Below, in pieces: positions 26,418-36,133 of a stretch of 64,000 nt of DNA. The position numbers and the translations under genes were made by a program. Positions within the stretch are counted from its first letter, which is position 1. Each line of letters begins with the position of its first letter. Under the pieces are notes generated by a model, which saw only the letters and a list, made by a program, of their open reading frames with translations, was not told where the DNA came from and did no database searches. Source of the stretch: Candidatus Auribacterota bacterium (lineage in GTDB: Bacteria > Auribacterota > Tritonobacteria > UBA1439); contig JAPLCX010000064.1 of the NCBI GenBank assembly GCA_026392035.1, forward strand, positions 1 through 64,000. The letters run 5' to 3'.

Positions 26418-27818
26418 TCATCGCACACGATCGGGCGACAGGGCGTACGCGCACCTGGAGCGCTCCGGAATCAGGTAGAGGAGCATGAGAAAGATCATTT
26501 GGGCTGAAATGAGATAATAGTAATTGCAGAAGGCATTCTTGAGGACGAGGAGCGCGCAGAAAGAGACCGTGATGCTCGCGCGAAGGAAACCCGCGATGTT
26601 TTTGTCCTCTATGAGGAGCAAAAGGATGAGAAGGGACAGGATGAGCGGCAGGGAGATCACGGGAGGTATGTGTGTTCCGTAGCGGTTGAAGAGGAGGCTC
26701 TCGAGGCTGAGCGCATCGGGCCGGGACCCCAGTTTCAGATGGTGCATCACCGTGCTGTACAGGAATTGCCTCGGGGAAGCAATCAGATAGGGCAGGATCG
26801 TAATGAGCACGATCATCGAAATGACAAGGATTTTCTTCCCTCCCCCCTCGAGGAGAAAAATAAAGGGAAGCAGGATGAGATTATATTGCTTCGCGGCGAA
26901 GAATACCCCCAGGACGATTGTCCCGGCCCTCTGAGACCCACGGTAGATGAGGTAGATAGCCACACAGAGGAGGCCGGCTGAAATAGGCTCCGTCCATGCT
27001 TGCTCGAGCACGAAAAAGGACAGCGGATTGGCCAGATAGACCAGGGCCAACAGGGGAGCCGCGAGCTTCGGGTAAGAGTCCCCTCGGGCCATTCCATGCA
27101 CCGTGGCGATCCGGTAGAGCATACACGCGCAGACAAGGTCAAAGAAGATAGAGCATGTGCGGATATCTCCAAATGCCCAGCGAAACGGCGCAAGAAGTGC
27201 AACAGTCACAGGAAAATAGAACAGCCCGGGCAAATAGGTGCCCGGCGGGTAGATCGCTGTATACGTCGCCCTGTAGGGATTCTCACCGGCGAAAAGAGCC
27301 CTCGTCGCCTCCTGGAGAATGTAGTACACATCTATGTGGGGTTTGGGTGATGCAAAGATGACAAAGACCTTGCCGGCGAGAAACATACCCGCGCAGAGGA
27401 TGATCAAGAGGCGTAGCGCAAAAATGTGCTTCCGCCCCTTTGAACGGATGAGTGCGATCAGGATGCCTATGCCGAGCGGGAAGGCGCAGAGGCCACATGC
27501 ATTGATCATACGATTGGAGAGAGGATTCTCGCAGTACATCAGGCTGTTGGTGAGACCAAGAATGAGAGAGAAGAGACAGAGACACGCAGAGAGGAGGATG
27601 AGTGGAGCCGTACTATTTGCCGCATGCACCTTCCTGAACAGGGGGCAATAGAGGAGGCCGAGCGGAGCCAGTAATGCGATGAGCGAGAGAGCTGCCCAGG
27701 AGCGGTAGCTGCCGAAGGTAGCGTATAGGACCGAGCTTATGGTGAGATACATCAGAAATAGTGGATAGAAACCATAGCTATAGCAAATCCCATTCGCCTC
27801 TTGTTTCACTGGAGTCAC
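26418..27818 (-). CDS. GT87-like polyprenyl-phosphate mannosyltransferase family membrane protein
   Basis: A 466-residue protein of about eleven transmembrane helices. The loop VYYILQEATRALFAGENPYRATYTAIYPPGTYLPGLFY resembles the GT87/DUF2029 pattern (D-Y-----A-----G-NPY ... YPP). GT87 enzymes add mannose from polyprenyl-phosphate mannose in the periplasm. The GTG start at 27818 directly follows the TGA of the upstream GT2 gene, which implies coupled translation. It is followed by another membrane protein gene with at most a small gap. Confidence 0.68.
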   Translation of the reverse strand: MTPVKQEANGICYSYGFYPLFLMYLTISSVLYATFGSYRSWAALSLIALLAPLGLLYCPLFRKVHAANSTAPLILLSACLCLFSLILGLTNSLMYCENPLSNRMINACGLCAFPLGIGILIALIRSKGRKHIFALRLLIILCAGMFLAGKVFVIFASPKPHIDVYYILQEATRALFAGENPYRATYTAIYPPGTYLPGLFYFPVTVALLAPFRWAFGDIRTCSIFFDLVCACMLYRIATVHGMARGDSYPKLAAPLLALVYLANPLSFFVLEQAWTEPISAGLLCVAIYLIYRGSQRAGTIVLGVFFAAKQYNLILLPFIFLLEGGGKKILVISMIVLITILPYLIASPRQFLYSTVMHHLKLGSRPDALSLESLLFNRYGTHIPPVISLPLILSLLILLLLIEDKNIAGFLRASITVSFCALLVLKNAFCNYYYLISAQMIFLMLLYLIPERSRCAYALSPDRVR

Positions 27819-28580
27819 TCAGACCTGTAATTTTTTGCCATTCCGGTTGAATATCGAAAACCGGCCGAGCCGCAGTTTTTGGAGTACGAATTGCAGGGCG
27901 GTGCCGACCACCCCCCATCCATATGCCACACTCCTGCCGAATCCTATGGAGGAAGACTCCCTGGTATATTGCGAAGGCGCCGTCAGCTCGCCTATCCTGT
28001 AGCCGAAATAGATTGCCTGAGCCAAGATCTGGTTGTCAAATATAAAGTCGTCGGAATTTTCCAGGAGGGGAAGGCTTGAGAGCACTTCTCTTGAAAAGCC
28101 TCTGTAGCCGGTGTGGTATTCTGAAATTTTCTGGCCGAGCAAAATATTCTCCATGAAGGTGAGTGCCCTATTAAAAAAATATTTATAAAGGGGCATGCCG
28201 CCCCTCAGGGCCATGCCGCCCAATATCCTGGAGCCGAGCACGACATCAAACATTCCCGAGGCGATAAGTCCCGCCATGGCGGTTATCAGCTTGGGAGGAT
28301 ACTGATAATCCGGATGAAGCATTATCACTATGTCTGCTCCCTTTTTGAGAGCTTCCCGATAGCACGTTTTCTGATTGCCTCCATAGCCCCTGTTTTCATC
28401 ATGCACGTGAACCTCAATTCCCAATTTTTTTGCTACGGAAACAGTATTGTCACTGCTGCGATCATCCGTGAGAAGTATCACATCGACAATTCCCCTGGGG
28501 ATCTCGTGATAGGTTTTCTCCAGTGTCTTCTCAGCATTGTATGCAGGCAGCACCACAACTATCTTCTTGCCTTCGAGCAT
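27819..28580 (-). CDS. Glycosyltransferase family 2 (polyprenyl-phosphate glycosyltransferase-like)
   Basis: A 253-residue GT2. It starts KKIVVVLPAYNAEKTLEKTY; other motifs are TDDRSSDNT, NRGYGGNQKTCYREALKKGADIVIMLHPDYQYPP (DxD equivalent HPDYQ) and EYHTGYRGFSREVL. It resembles DPM/DPG synthase-like enzymes without a membrane domain and may charge a polyprenyl phosphate or build a glycan. The ATG at 28580 follows GGAGGGG. Its TGA immediately precedes the GTG of the GT87-like gene. Confidence 0.87.
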   Translation of the reverse strand: MLEGKKIVVVLPAYNAEKTLEKTYHEIPRGIVDVILLTDDRSSDNTVSVAKKLGIEVHVHDENRGYGGNQKTCYREALKKGADIVIMLHPDYQYPPKLITAMAGLIASGMFDVVLGSRILGGMALRGGMPLYKYFFNRALTFMENILLGQKISEYHTGYRGFSREVLSSLPLLENSDDFIFDNQILAQAIYFGYRIGELTAPSQYTRESSSIGFGRSVAYGWGVVGTALQFVLQKLRLGRFSIFNRNGKKLQV

Positions 28581-28611
28581 CTCACACCCCTCCAATCGAG
28601 AGCACGTTGAA

Positions 28612-28720
28612 TTGTACGGGTTTGATTCATCAAGCCCGTATTTGACTCGGATTCGATAAAACTTGTCCTGAGCGGAGCCGAAGGATCCCTGCCCGGCCGG
28701 CAGGCGGGGAACCCCTACGA
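28612..28720. repeat. Dispersed palindromic repeat (TGTAGGGG-type family), copy 2
   Basis: It contains GTACGGGTTTGATTCATCAA, TTCGATAAAACTTGTCCTGA, GCGGAGCCGAAGGATCC and ACCCCTACGAC. The same blocks occur at 1550, 52268 and 62849 in varying order. It fills the gap between the GT2 and YfhO-like genes. Confidence 0.7.
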
Positions 28721-28736
28721 CAGAATGATGTTCACT

Positions 28737-31055
28737 TCAGTCGAATATGCATCTCATACTTGTGACAACGGCGATGAGCAATGAAATCAGGGAGATCGCC
28801 ACGCCAATTTTAAAGGAAGATGGTGAATAGTAAAAGTGCAGATTGTGATCGCCCGCAGTCGAGATGGCAACGAGCCTGAAGCTGCCGTTCGCTCTGTGGA
28901 TCTTTACCTTCCGTCCGTCAATAAACGCCCTCCAGCCCGGAAAGTAATTATCGCTCAGGATCAGATAGCAGGGTCTTTCTGCGTGGATTTTCAGCGCTAC
29001 CTCCCGCGGCCTGTAGCGCGTGATGGTGCAGGAACTGTTCGAAATGCCGCCCGCGTGGTACAGTGGCACATCCCGGTCGGCGACCAGCGCCTCACTGCGG
29101 AAGTCAAGTCCCGGCAGCTCCTTGAGCACCTCGTCGCCGGAGCCGACGACACGCACCCGCGGCACGAGGAAGGCGCGCGGCATGCACGAGAGGTTTTCAA
29201 ATATGCGCACCGAGCGGTCAGCGTATGCGCACCGGTAGCGCTCCGGATAGCGCACGCGCATCGCGCGCCGAGGGTCCTGATCTTTCGCGCACATGATATA
29301 TTTCACATTAAGGAAACTCGCCATCTCTTCGTTGACGCTGGTGACCACCTGAAAAAGGTTTTCAAAATTTCCGAGCGCCGACTGGAAGAGTCCGTATGAT
29401 CCGATCCCCATGGCATCGTAGTTCCTCGGTTCCTGGATCCCGTACCAGGCGCTGAGGTCGGGGAAAAACAGATCCCCCATGAAGAGGCATCGATGCACCG
29501 ATTGATCCCTCTGGAGGAAGCGGAGGGAGGGTGACGTAGGATAGAACTGGCTCTCCGGAATCGCGGGATTGAAACCGATTGCGTGGACACCCGTCTGCGC
29601 GAACATCAGCAGGCCCAGATACAGCGCCGCGCGTCTGCCCGTCAGCAGGCCGTACCGGCAGAGCAGGAGGATGAGAGAGGTCACCATGATGAACGCGAGG
29701 AATAAGATCGGCGGCGCGAGGTTGTGGCGAAAGCGGAACTGGAAGTTGTACGCTTCGAAAAAGGCCTTATTGGAAACGGCGAGCACAACTGCCGCAGCGA
29801 GGACAAGTGCCGCGAGTCCGATCACGGCTGCCGCACGCGGAGGCCGTGCGCCATTCTCTGTAATAGAATGGATAGAGAACGCCCCGATGACGCAGAGCGA
29901 GAAGCCGAGGCAGAAGAGCAGGCGGCTGTTATCGGCGATGTCGAGGAAGGGGACTGCGGTGAGGATCCGGTAGATCGGCTCTCTCTTGTATATCACGCAG
30001 AAGCACAGTGCTCCTAGGATCAGGTAGAACCAGACGTACCCCTTATTTCGCGCCGTGCTGAGGATGGCGAGAAGGGACAGGATGACCGTGGTCACACCGG
30101 CGAGTCCGCCCACGGACACGCAGTAGTTGGTGAACGGAGCGAAGTAGCTCTTGTGGCTTGGGTTTCCGTAGAAATCGGGAATCAGGTTGAGGATCGCCGC
30201 GGGGAGCGGGAGGTAGTGCGGGTTCGCCGCATATGCCGCCCGTCGAGTGTATGCCGTGCTCAGGAACAGGTACTCGAGAAAAGGGATGAGCTGGACGGCC
30301 GCCAAGCCCAACCCAAGGGCTGAGAAGAGGAGGAAGCACGCGAGCCTCCTCCGGCATTGGCCCCAGGAAAGTTCACCGGATAGCAACCTCCAGAGGAGGT
30401 ATGCGAGCGCAATGAGAAGCACGTGGATGAGCGTCTCGATATGGCCGGCGAGGGCGGCGAGCGCCACGGAAAGGGCGACGAGGAGCGACGGCCATCTGCC
30501 GGGGGGACTCTGCCTGAGGAACTGCTCGATGAGAAAGAGCAGGAGGGGGAAGAAGATCATGACGCTGCTCAGCGGCCACTGGAGCCAGAACACATTGAAG
30601 CCGAGGAATGCGAAGTTCACGCTGCCGAACGTTGCGCCCCCCCTGTTGAGGCCGAGCGAGCGCAGGTAGAGATACGTGGAGAGCGCGATGAGGGAGAGTT
30701 TGAGAAATGCAGCGGCGACCAGAGCGATTTTCCATGGCAGGATATAGAAACAGAGATTGAGCGGAAAGAGCACTGCGGATTGCAGGTTGGCGAAGTGAGG
30801 TACGCCTGCGCCGGAGCAGGGGTTCCAGAGGGGGAAAGAACCGCCGAGGATCTGCTCGCGGCTGAATTTCAACCATGGGTGTATCTGGGTCACGATATCG
30901 GAGAGGAGCACGTTTCGTGGGGTGTACGGTACACCGGGAATGGAGAAGGGCGACCACATCTGGAGAATATCGGCAGGGGAAAAGTAGGCGCCGCTGAAGA
31001 GCGATAGTGAGAAGAATATGAGAATGGAACAAAGGATGAGTATGTGGTATTTCAT
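28737..31055 (-). CDS. YfhO family membrane protein
   Basis: A 772-residue polytopic protein. The N-terminal membrane domain has PRNVLLSDIVTQIHPWLKF and GSFPLWNPCSGAGVPHFANLQSAVLFP, the conserved 'D----- P ----- G--PLWNP---GG-P--A--Q----P' region of YfhO (GT-C fold). After about twelve helices comes a soluble domain with GISNSSCTITRYRPREVAL, LSDNYFPGWRAFIDG and a final hydrophobic helix. In Firmicutes YfhO homologues glycosylate lipoteichoic acid; here they probably decorate a surface glycan. It forms the upstream end of the minus-strand cluster with the GT2 gene, though a repeat lies between them. Confidence 0.82.
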   Translation of the reverse strand: MKYHILILCSILIFFSLSLFSGAYFSPADILQMWSPFSIPGVPYTPRNVLLSDIVTQIHPWLKFSREQILGGSFPLWNPCSGAGVPHFANLQSAVLFPLNLCFYILPWKIALVAAAFLKLSLIALSTYLYLRSLGLNRGGATFGSVNFAFLGFNVFWLQWPLSSVMIFFPLLLFLIEQFLRQSPPGRWPSLLVALSVALAALAGHIETLIHVLLIALAYLLWRLLSGELSWGQCRRRLACFLLFSALGLGLAAVQLIPFLEYLFLSTAYTRRAAYAANPHYLPLPAAILNLIPDFYGNPSHKSYFAPFTNYCVSVGGLAGVTTVILSLLAILSTARNKGYVWFYLILGALCFCVIYKREPIYRILTAVPFLDIADNSRLLFCLGFSLCVIGAFSIHSITENGARPPRAAAVIGLAALVLAAAVVLAVSNKAFFEAYNFQFRFRHNLAPPILFLAFIMVTSLILLLCRYGLLTGRRAALYLGLLMFAQTGVHAIGFNPAIPESQFYPTSPSLRFLQRDQSVHRCLFMGDLFFPDLSAWYGIQEPRNYDAMGIGSYGLFQSALGNFENLFQVVTSVNEEMASFLNVKYIMCAKDQDPRRAMRVRYPERYRCAYADRSVRIFENLSCMPRAFLVPRVRVVGSGDEVLKELPGLDFRSEALVADRDVPLYHAGGISNSSCTITRYRPREVALKIHAERPCYLILSDNYFPGWRAFIDGRKVKIHRANGSFRLVAISTAGDHNLHFYYSPSSFKIGVAISLISLLIAVVTSMRCIFD

Positions 31056-31231
31056 GCGGGGCGCCGATCAGGCTCGGGTATACAAGATAATTGCTTTAAG
31101 ATGGATCATCCCTTTGGCAACAACCAGTGCCGATCTGAAGGAGTATATTATATATATTCCGACAAGCACATCAGCAGAGGTTCCTATTTTAAGTACAACA
31201 TGTACAGTGAGCGCTCCTTTTGAGTCTGGCT

Positions 31232-32785
31232 CTATAGCTGAGTTTCTGCATACCGTTTCATAATATTGTTATGTTGATCGTAAATGAGGATGATGCTATT
31301 TTTAATCTGATCGATTTTTTTCAACTCCCCAACGTCAATCTCCTTGTGTCCTCGCCATGTCCCTTCTGCGCCCGGCAGCCGAACGGCCTCTATGTCTCCT
31401 GATCTCCCTCCGTAGGCAAAAAAGAGCGCTTCTGAAATGCCATTTCTAAAAATAAATGCATATCCTATCGAAGATTGGATTCCGTCGGGGAGATTAACAA
31501 AATATACTTTGCGACCGGCTAATGAATCCGGTTCAAGCTCCTTTACCGATTTTATGATCCGTCTCACATTATATGACGCAGTCGCCCAATCCATTTCTCT
31601 TTTTTTTATGAAAAGCACTTGTGGAATACTAGCAGCAAGACATATCGTGATGAGTATGACTACGCTTATCCAGGAAGAGTGAGGACAGGCGTCAGCGGTC
31701 GACTTAGTGAATTTGCTGCCAAAATAGTTGGAGGAACGAACAAAAGCCATGGCCAGGATGATAGACGAGAAGCAACCGGGGAGGAAGAGGTAACGCGCTT
31801 CGACCACCGTGTAGATGGCCGGCAGGGAGATGAACAGAAGAAAACAGGCAACCAGGAATTTCATTTGCATTGAGCCAAGCCCCAATAGCATTCCCACACC
31901 CCCACAGGCAAAGAGCATGGCGCCGATTTTTACATAGGCGGGACAGCTCAAGTGAGAATATGTGGTGAGAAACGGGAGGAAACCGTAGAGCACATATTGC
32001 GTGTAGTTCACGGCTATTTTGCCGGGGGGATTTATCATGCTGAACGGAGCTTTGAAAAATAGGTACACGAACAAAAGCACGAGGAAGGGAATGAACTTTG
32101 CCGCCGCACAGGGCGGTGTTGATAATGGAGCAGCCGTGGGGGAGTGAAGCCGGGCAATATTGAAAACATGATATGCAACGAGAATGAAGAAAAGAGGAAA
32201 TGCTGACTCCTTAGTAAAAACGGCACAGCAAAACCAGATGAGGGATAGTATATACCATCGCAGCTCCCCGCGATGGCAATAGATGTGGTAGGAAAGCAGT
32301 GCGAGAAGGCAGAAAAATGTGAGGAGGATATCTGCGGAGCACGATATCCAGAAGATAACCTCGCTATGGTAAAATGTGCACGCGAAAAGCACGGGGGAAA
32401 CTATTGATACTATTTTATTATGGGTGATTTCAAGAGCAAGCAGGGAGAGCAGAACGCAATTGCATAGCTGAAATATAATTGCAGTTACGCGAAAGGCAAT
32501 TGGAGAAGTAGAAAATAATTTGTAGATGATTGAAAATATGAAAAGAACGCAGGGCCTGTAGAATTCCCATTCTGAAGGGATGAGGGCGGCACGTAGGCCC
32601 CCCGAAGCCCATTTAAGGAGTACGAAATCATCCGATTGAAAATAATTATTGAGTGAATATGAGTAAAGGAGTACAAGGGTTAGCCCGCATATAATGATTA
32701 CCCATGTTACTAGAGTAAAATAAGGCTCCAGATAAACTCTCTTCTCGGCGTTTGAATTTGGCATATGTAATGGTTTAGACATCAT
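31232..32785 (-). CDS. Polytopic membrane protein, TMTC/GT39-like
   Basis: A 517-residue protein with about eleven transmembrane helices. The first loop LNNYFQSDDFVLLKWASGGL carries a DD pair where TMTC/GT-C enzymes have theirs; FYHSEVIFWISCSADILLTFF recalls the HP--VE-V-W-S-R-D-L TMTC motif. A soluble C-terminal part of about 100 residues follows. It is clearly AT-richer than the rest of the cluster, which suggests separate acquisition. Upstream, 208 bases of AT-rich DNA separate it from the divergent GH26 gene. Sugar and acceptor are unknown. Confidence 0.65.
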   Translation of the reverse strand: MMSKPLHMPNSNAEKRVYLEPYFTLVTWVIIICGLTLVLLYSYSLNNYFQSDDFVLLKWASGGLRAALIPSEWEFYRPCVLFIFSIIYKLFSTSPIAFRVTAIIFQLCNCVLLSLLALEITHNKIVSIVSPVLFACTFYHSEVIFWISCSADILLTFFCLLALLSYHIYCHRGELRWYILSLIWFCCAVFTKESAFPLFFILVAYHVFNIARLHSPTAAPLSTPPCAAAKFIPFLVLLFVYLFFKAPFSMINPPGKIAVNYTQYVLYGFLPFLTTYSHLSCPAYVKIGAMLFACGGVGMLLGLGSMQMKFLVACFLLFISLPAIYTVVEARYLFLPGCFSSIILAMAFVRSSNYFGSKFTKSTADACPHSSWISVVILITICLAASIPQVLFIKKREMDWATASYNVRRIIKSVKELEPDSLAGRKVYFVNLPDGIQSSIGYAFIFRNGISEALFFAYGGRSGDIEAVRLPGAEGTWRGHKEIDVGELKKIDQIKNSIILIYDQHNNIMKRYAETQL

Positions 32786-32993
32786 ATTGGGCTCAATACG
32801 TTCGGAGTCATATTATTACAAAAATGAGAAATATTTGTATATCCATTCCCGGATGGAGTGTTTAATGTGGGTATGCGTGGTATCCAAATCACCTAGAGGC
32901 GGAAGTTCAAGCGGTGAGCGGGAGGGCGCGCTCCCTTGCTTAAAGAGCATTTAGATGCTATCTTATATCAGGAGAAGTAAATAGGAGATTATC
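32786..32993. promoter_or_regulatory. Divergent intergenic region
   Basis: This AT-rich gap lies between the minus-strand membrane protein and the plus-strand GH26 gene, so promoters for both should be here. I see AGGAGATTATC-ATG as the GH26 ribosome-binding site, but no convincing -35/-10 pair. Confidence 0.35.
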
Positions 32994-34430
32994 ATGAAAT
33001 CGAGGATCATTATAGCTATCTTCATGCTCGCCAGCTTTAATGGTGTGTGCGGCGGGGGACAGATCAGCCCTGGAATTTTCTTCCAGGGGGGGGATAATTG
33101 GGCCGGGCGGATTGACTATTTTAACGACCAAGCCGGGAAGGCGCATCCTCTCATAGGGTACTCGGTGACGTGGACATATGAATTTGGCGTCAATTGGCCC
33201 GATTATATTGCTGAAACGGTAAAGGCGGGCTCTGTCCCCATGATGACATGGATGTCTTGTGTCGATGACATTATGGACAGCGACTATCCGCTTCAAAAGA
33301 TTATCGATGGGGCATTTGACGACTATATCAGGCGATCTGCAAAGACGCTTAAAAACTATAACACGAGAATACTGTGCCGCTTCGATCAGGAGATGAATTT
33401 GAACATATGGGCCTGGTCAGTGACCGCCCCTTGGAACAATGGGGATCCAAAACAGTACGTAGCGATGTGGCGGCATGTGGTGGATATTTTTAAGGAAGAA
33501 GGCGTTACCAACGTTGAATGGATATGGTGTCCTAATGCCATGAGTTACACCCTGGCGACCTGGAATGATGTGAATAACTATTATCCGGGTGACGGTTGCG
33601 TTGATTGGATCGGCCTTGATGGTTATAGCTGGGGCTCTGCGAACACGAGTGGGAATGCAAAATCTGCGCTCTCCTTCCCGTGCATATTCGATCCGATTGT
33701 TCGCGATTTTCAATGCACATATAAGAAGCCGATCATACTATGTGAGACAGGATGTCTGGAAGATGCGCGATATCCGAAACCGAAGTGGATTGGCGACGCC
33801 TACGACTATCTTTTCCAATATCCATTTATAAAAGGAATCGTATGGCTTAACAGCTATAATCCAGAGACAGGAATGGAGGAGGATTTCCGCGTCATCCGTA
33901 TGTATGATGATAAGTTGGGCGTGCCGGAAATCGTCACGAGCGCGTACCGCAATGCGCTCACCCCCGAGTCATTTATCACCTACCTGCCGACATTGGAACA
34001 AGCGACTCCATCGGAACTTGCGTGCAACCCGCTGCCGCGCGGCAGCGAATATCCGAAACATGAGATCTTGCTCAACAAATCTCCCGGTTCGATCTATCGG
34101 ACTGGTGATGTGCTGGCTCCCGCATACTTCGTCTATTCGGCAACCAATCCAGCAAACATGTTCGTGGATCCTTATGTGGTTGTAAAATTGCCGAATAACA
34201 CATATTACTCGTACACTAAATCTGGATTTGTTCGTGGAATCGTTCCTGCGGCAACTGGCTTCGCCGTGAAGAGAGAGTCGAGATCAATGACATTTTACTA
34301 CACGTTCTCAGGTTCTCTTCCTGAGGGAGCCTATATTCTGTACAGCGGACTTGTACGGAAAGGCCAGAGCGCACTGGTAGCGGCCAATCGGTTGAGTTTC
34401 GACCAGGACCCGTTCACGTATCAGCGCTGA
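32994..34430 (+). CDS. Secreted glycoside hydrolase family 26-like (beta-mannanase type)
   Basis: A 478-residue exported protein with a signal peptide at about residues 1-20. The GH26 barrel follows: RFDQEMNLNIWAW with acid/base Glu133, WIWCPNAMSY, DWIGLDGYSWG and nucleophile Glu251 in ILCETG. About 130 C-terminal residues form a separate beta-rich domain ending DPFTYQR, related to the small protein at 24688-24978. Family members hydrolyse beta-1,4-mannan or beta-1,3-xylan/glucans; substrate is inferred only. It lies next to the membrane glycosyltransferase cluster and may trim or release its product. It appears AT-rich like the divergent neighbour, and its 3' end overlaps the radical SAM gene by 17 bases. 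Confidence 0.85.
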   Translation: MKSRIIIAIFMLASFNGVCGGGQISPGIFFQGGDNWAGRIDYFNDQAGKAHPLIGYSVTWTYEFGVNWPDYIAETVKAGSVPMMTWMSCVDDIMDSDYPLQKIIDGAFDDYIRRSAKTLKNYNTRILCRFDQEMNLNIWAWSVTAPWNNGDPKQYVAMWRHVVDIFKEEGVTNVEWIWCPNAMSYTLATWNDVNNYYPGDGCVDWIGLDGYSWGSANTSGNAKSALSFPCIFDPIVRDFQCTYKKPIILCETGCLEDARYPKPKWIGDAYDYLFQYPFIKGIVWLNSYNPETGMEEDFRVIRMYDDKLGVPEIVTSAYRNALTPESFITYLPTLEQATPSELACNPLPRGSEYPKHEILLNKSPGSIYRTGDVLAPAYFVYSATNPANMFVDPYVVVKLPNNTYYSYTKSGFVRGIVPAATGFAVKRESRSMTFYYTFSGSLPEGAYILYSGLVRKGQSALVAANRLSFDQDPFTYQR

Positions 34431-35790
34431 GAGCAACCTGTTGTTTGTTTGCCCGCCGGTTCGATCGGATTCCCCGGAGCAATCTCCAGAGTTTTATTTT
34501 GATGCGATGGCTGATTCGTCGGAGGCGGTTCAAAAACTTCCGGCGTTGTTTCTTGATCTCTGCGCACGCCGCCTGTAGTTTCTTGTTGTAACTGTCAAAA
34601 GTGGCCCAGTCAACCTGCTCGATCATTGCATTTTTGATATCCAGATCATCCCGCAGGAGATTCATCTGTTTTGCCATCTCCCAGAATACCGTTCCTGGCA
34701 GCGGGATAAGCGAACCAAATGAGACATTGGCAAACTTATGGCGATTCGCATTGATAAAACTCAATGTCTCTTCAATATCTTCTTTCGTCTCGATCGGGGT
34801 GCCGATGATAAAGCTTGCATTGACGATGAGACGATTCCGATAGCAGAGGTCGAGCGCTTCTTGATTGATTCGTTTTGTGCACCCCGTTTTATTGAGATAA
34901 CGCAGGATTCGATCCGATGCCGATTCAAAGCCGAAGAAAACTTCGCGAATGTTTATTTTCTTGAGCAGTTGAACCACCTCAGCATTAATCAGGTTGGCGC
35001 GAGCATTACAGCCATACCATGCCAGGCGCTGCAAACCGTCAGTGCGCATGAGTCTGACGATATCTCTGAACCGCTGGAGATGGCCTATGAACAAATCGTC
35101 AATAAACCCAATACTTAATGGCCGATAGCGCTCGAGGACATACCGGAGTTCCTTCACTACATAAGGCGCGGTGAAGTAGCGATATTTTCCCCACATTCCC
35201 TCGTTGTAGCAAAACGCGCATCTGAAGGGGCACCCGCGCGATGTTACCATGTGCATATTTTTGTCATAGGGCAGGAAGCCTTTGTTGATGAAGATATCTC
35301 TGTCAGGGGCCGGATATTTGTCAAGTGTGCGATCTATCTTTCCCGGGTCGGTTCTCCTCAAGCAGCCGTTCTCTCTATATACAAGGCCGGAAATGGACGA
35401 CAGATTTTCCGGGGCGATTCGCCGATTGTTCAAAAGCAGACGCGCTATTTCCGAAAAGCTCTCTTCCCCATCTCCAATTACGCCAATGTCAAAGCATTCC
35501 GACAATGATTCGGGCAATGCGGAGATGTGGACTCCCCCAACGACTATCGGTATTCTCGCTGCCTTCTTGATCTGGTGTGCGATCTGTGCCGCGGCCGTGA
35601 AGTTGCGCGTGATGGATGATATGCCGATCAAATCGGGATTGAGTTGGAGGATTTTCCGGGGATCTTCCGCATAATAAACCTCTATATTTTTTTCTCTCGA
35701 ATGGAGGAAAGAGGCGAGGTAGCCGAGGCCGAGGGGGGGGAGATTGGTTTCCGACTGAGCCTTTTTGCTCTCGAGCAGGCATATCTTCAT
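34414..35790 (-). CDS. B12-binding-domain radical SAM protein
   Basis: A 458-residue protein. The N-terminal cobalamin-binding-type Rossmann domain includes LPPLGLGYLASFL, PDLIGISSITRNF and IPIVVGGVHISALPE, followed by GDGEESF. The radical SAM domain has MVTSRGCPFRCAFCYNEGMWG (CxxxCxxC), and EVFFGFESASDRIL later in the barrel. It lacks the B12-ligating DxHxxG, as many family members do. Substrates of this class include lipids, hopanoids and tetrapyrroles; none can be assigned. Its last part is basic (KKQRRKFLNRLRR). The ATG at 35790 precedes MKICLLES. Convergent with the GH26 gene. Confidence 0.85.
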   Translation of the reverse strand: MKICLLESKKAQSETNLPPLGLGYLASFLHSREKNIEVYYAEDPRKILQLNPDLIGISSITRNFTAAAQIAHQIKKAARIPIVVGGVHISALPESLSECFDIGVIGDGEESFSEIARLLLNNRRIAPENLSSISGLVYRENGCLRRTDPGKIDRTLDKYPAPDRDIFINKGFLPYDKNMHMVTSRGCPFRCAFCYNEGMWGKYRYFTAPYVVKELRYVLERYRPLSIGFIDDLFIGHLQRFRDIVRLMRTDGLQRLAWYGCNARANLINAEVVQLLKKINIREVFFGFESASDRILRYLNKTGCTKRINQEALDLCYRNRLIVNASFIIGTPIETKEDIEETLSFINANRHKFANVSFGSLIPLPGTVFWEMAKQMNLLRDDLDIKNAMIEQVDWATFDSYNKKLQAACAEIKKQRRKFLNRLRRISHRIKIKLWRLLRGIRSNRRANKQQVALSADT

Positions 35791-35880
35791 AACGCCCGCG
35801 AATCCTAGCACACGCCCCATGGCGAGTCAAAGTCAAATGCCGCCCCGGGACGCAGACGACACAGAGCTCGCAATAATTTC

Positions 35881-36032
35881 CACCACGGACCTGCCTGTCG
35901 GCAGACAGGGACACGGAGAGCACGGAGAAACACAGTGGATTCTCAGTGGTTTCAGTGTCTTCAGTGGTTAGGGGTTTTTACCACTGAATACACTGAAGTA
36001 GTGCACCTCTGCTCCGTGTCCTCCGTGGTTAA
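35881..36032. repeat. Nested inverted repeat: CACGGAG outer, CACTGAA inner arms, copy 2
   Basis: Outer arms are CACCACGGAC plus GACACGGAGAGCACGGAG on the left and CTCCGTGTCCTCCGTGGTTAA (36012-36032) on the right. Inner arms are TTTCAGTGTCTTCAGTGGTTA (ending 35970) and TACCACTGAATACACTGAAG (35979-35998). The same nested plan recurs at 37467-37621. Confidence 0.75.
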
Positions 36033-36098
36033 TGCTAAGTGTTATGCCATGGATAACCGATCGCGCATTTGGGCTTCCTCAACGTCTAAAGTTTTATC

Positions 36099-36104
36099 TA
36101 TAAT
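36099..36104 (+). promoter_or_regulatory. Putative -10 element of the small lipoprotein gene
   Basis: A perfect TATAAT lies 30 bases upstream of the ATG at 36134. The -35 (TTCCTC, 18 bases away) is weak, so this is a tentative promoter. Confidence 0.35.
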
Positions 36105-36133
36105 GTTCTCACCCGAATGGAGGATGATTACAC

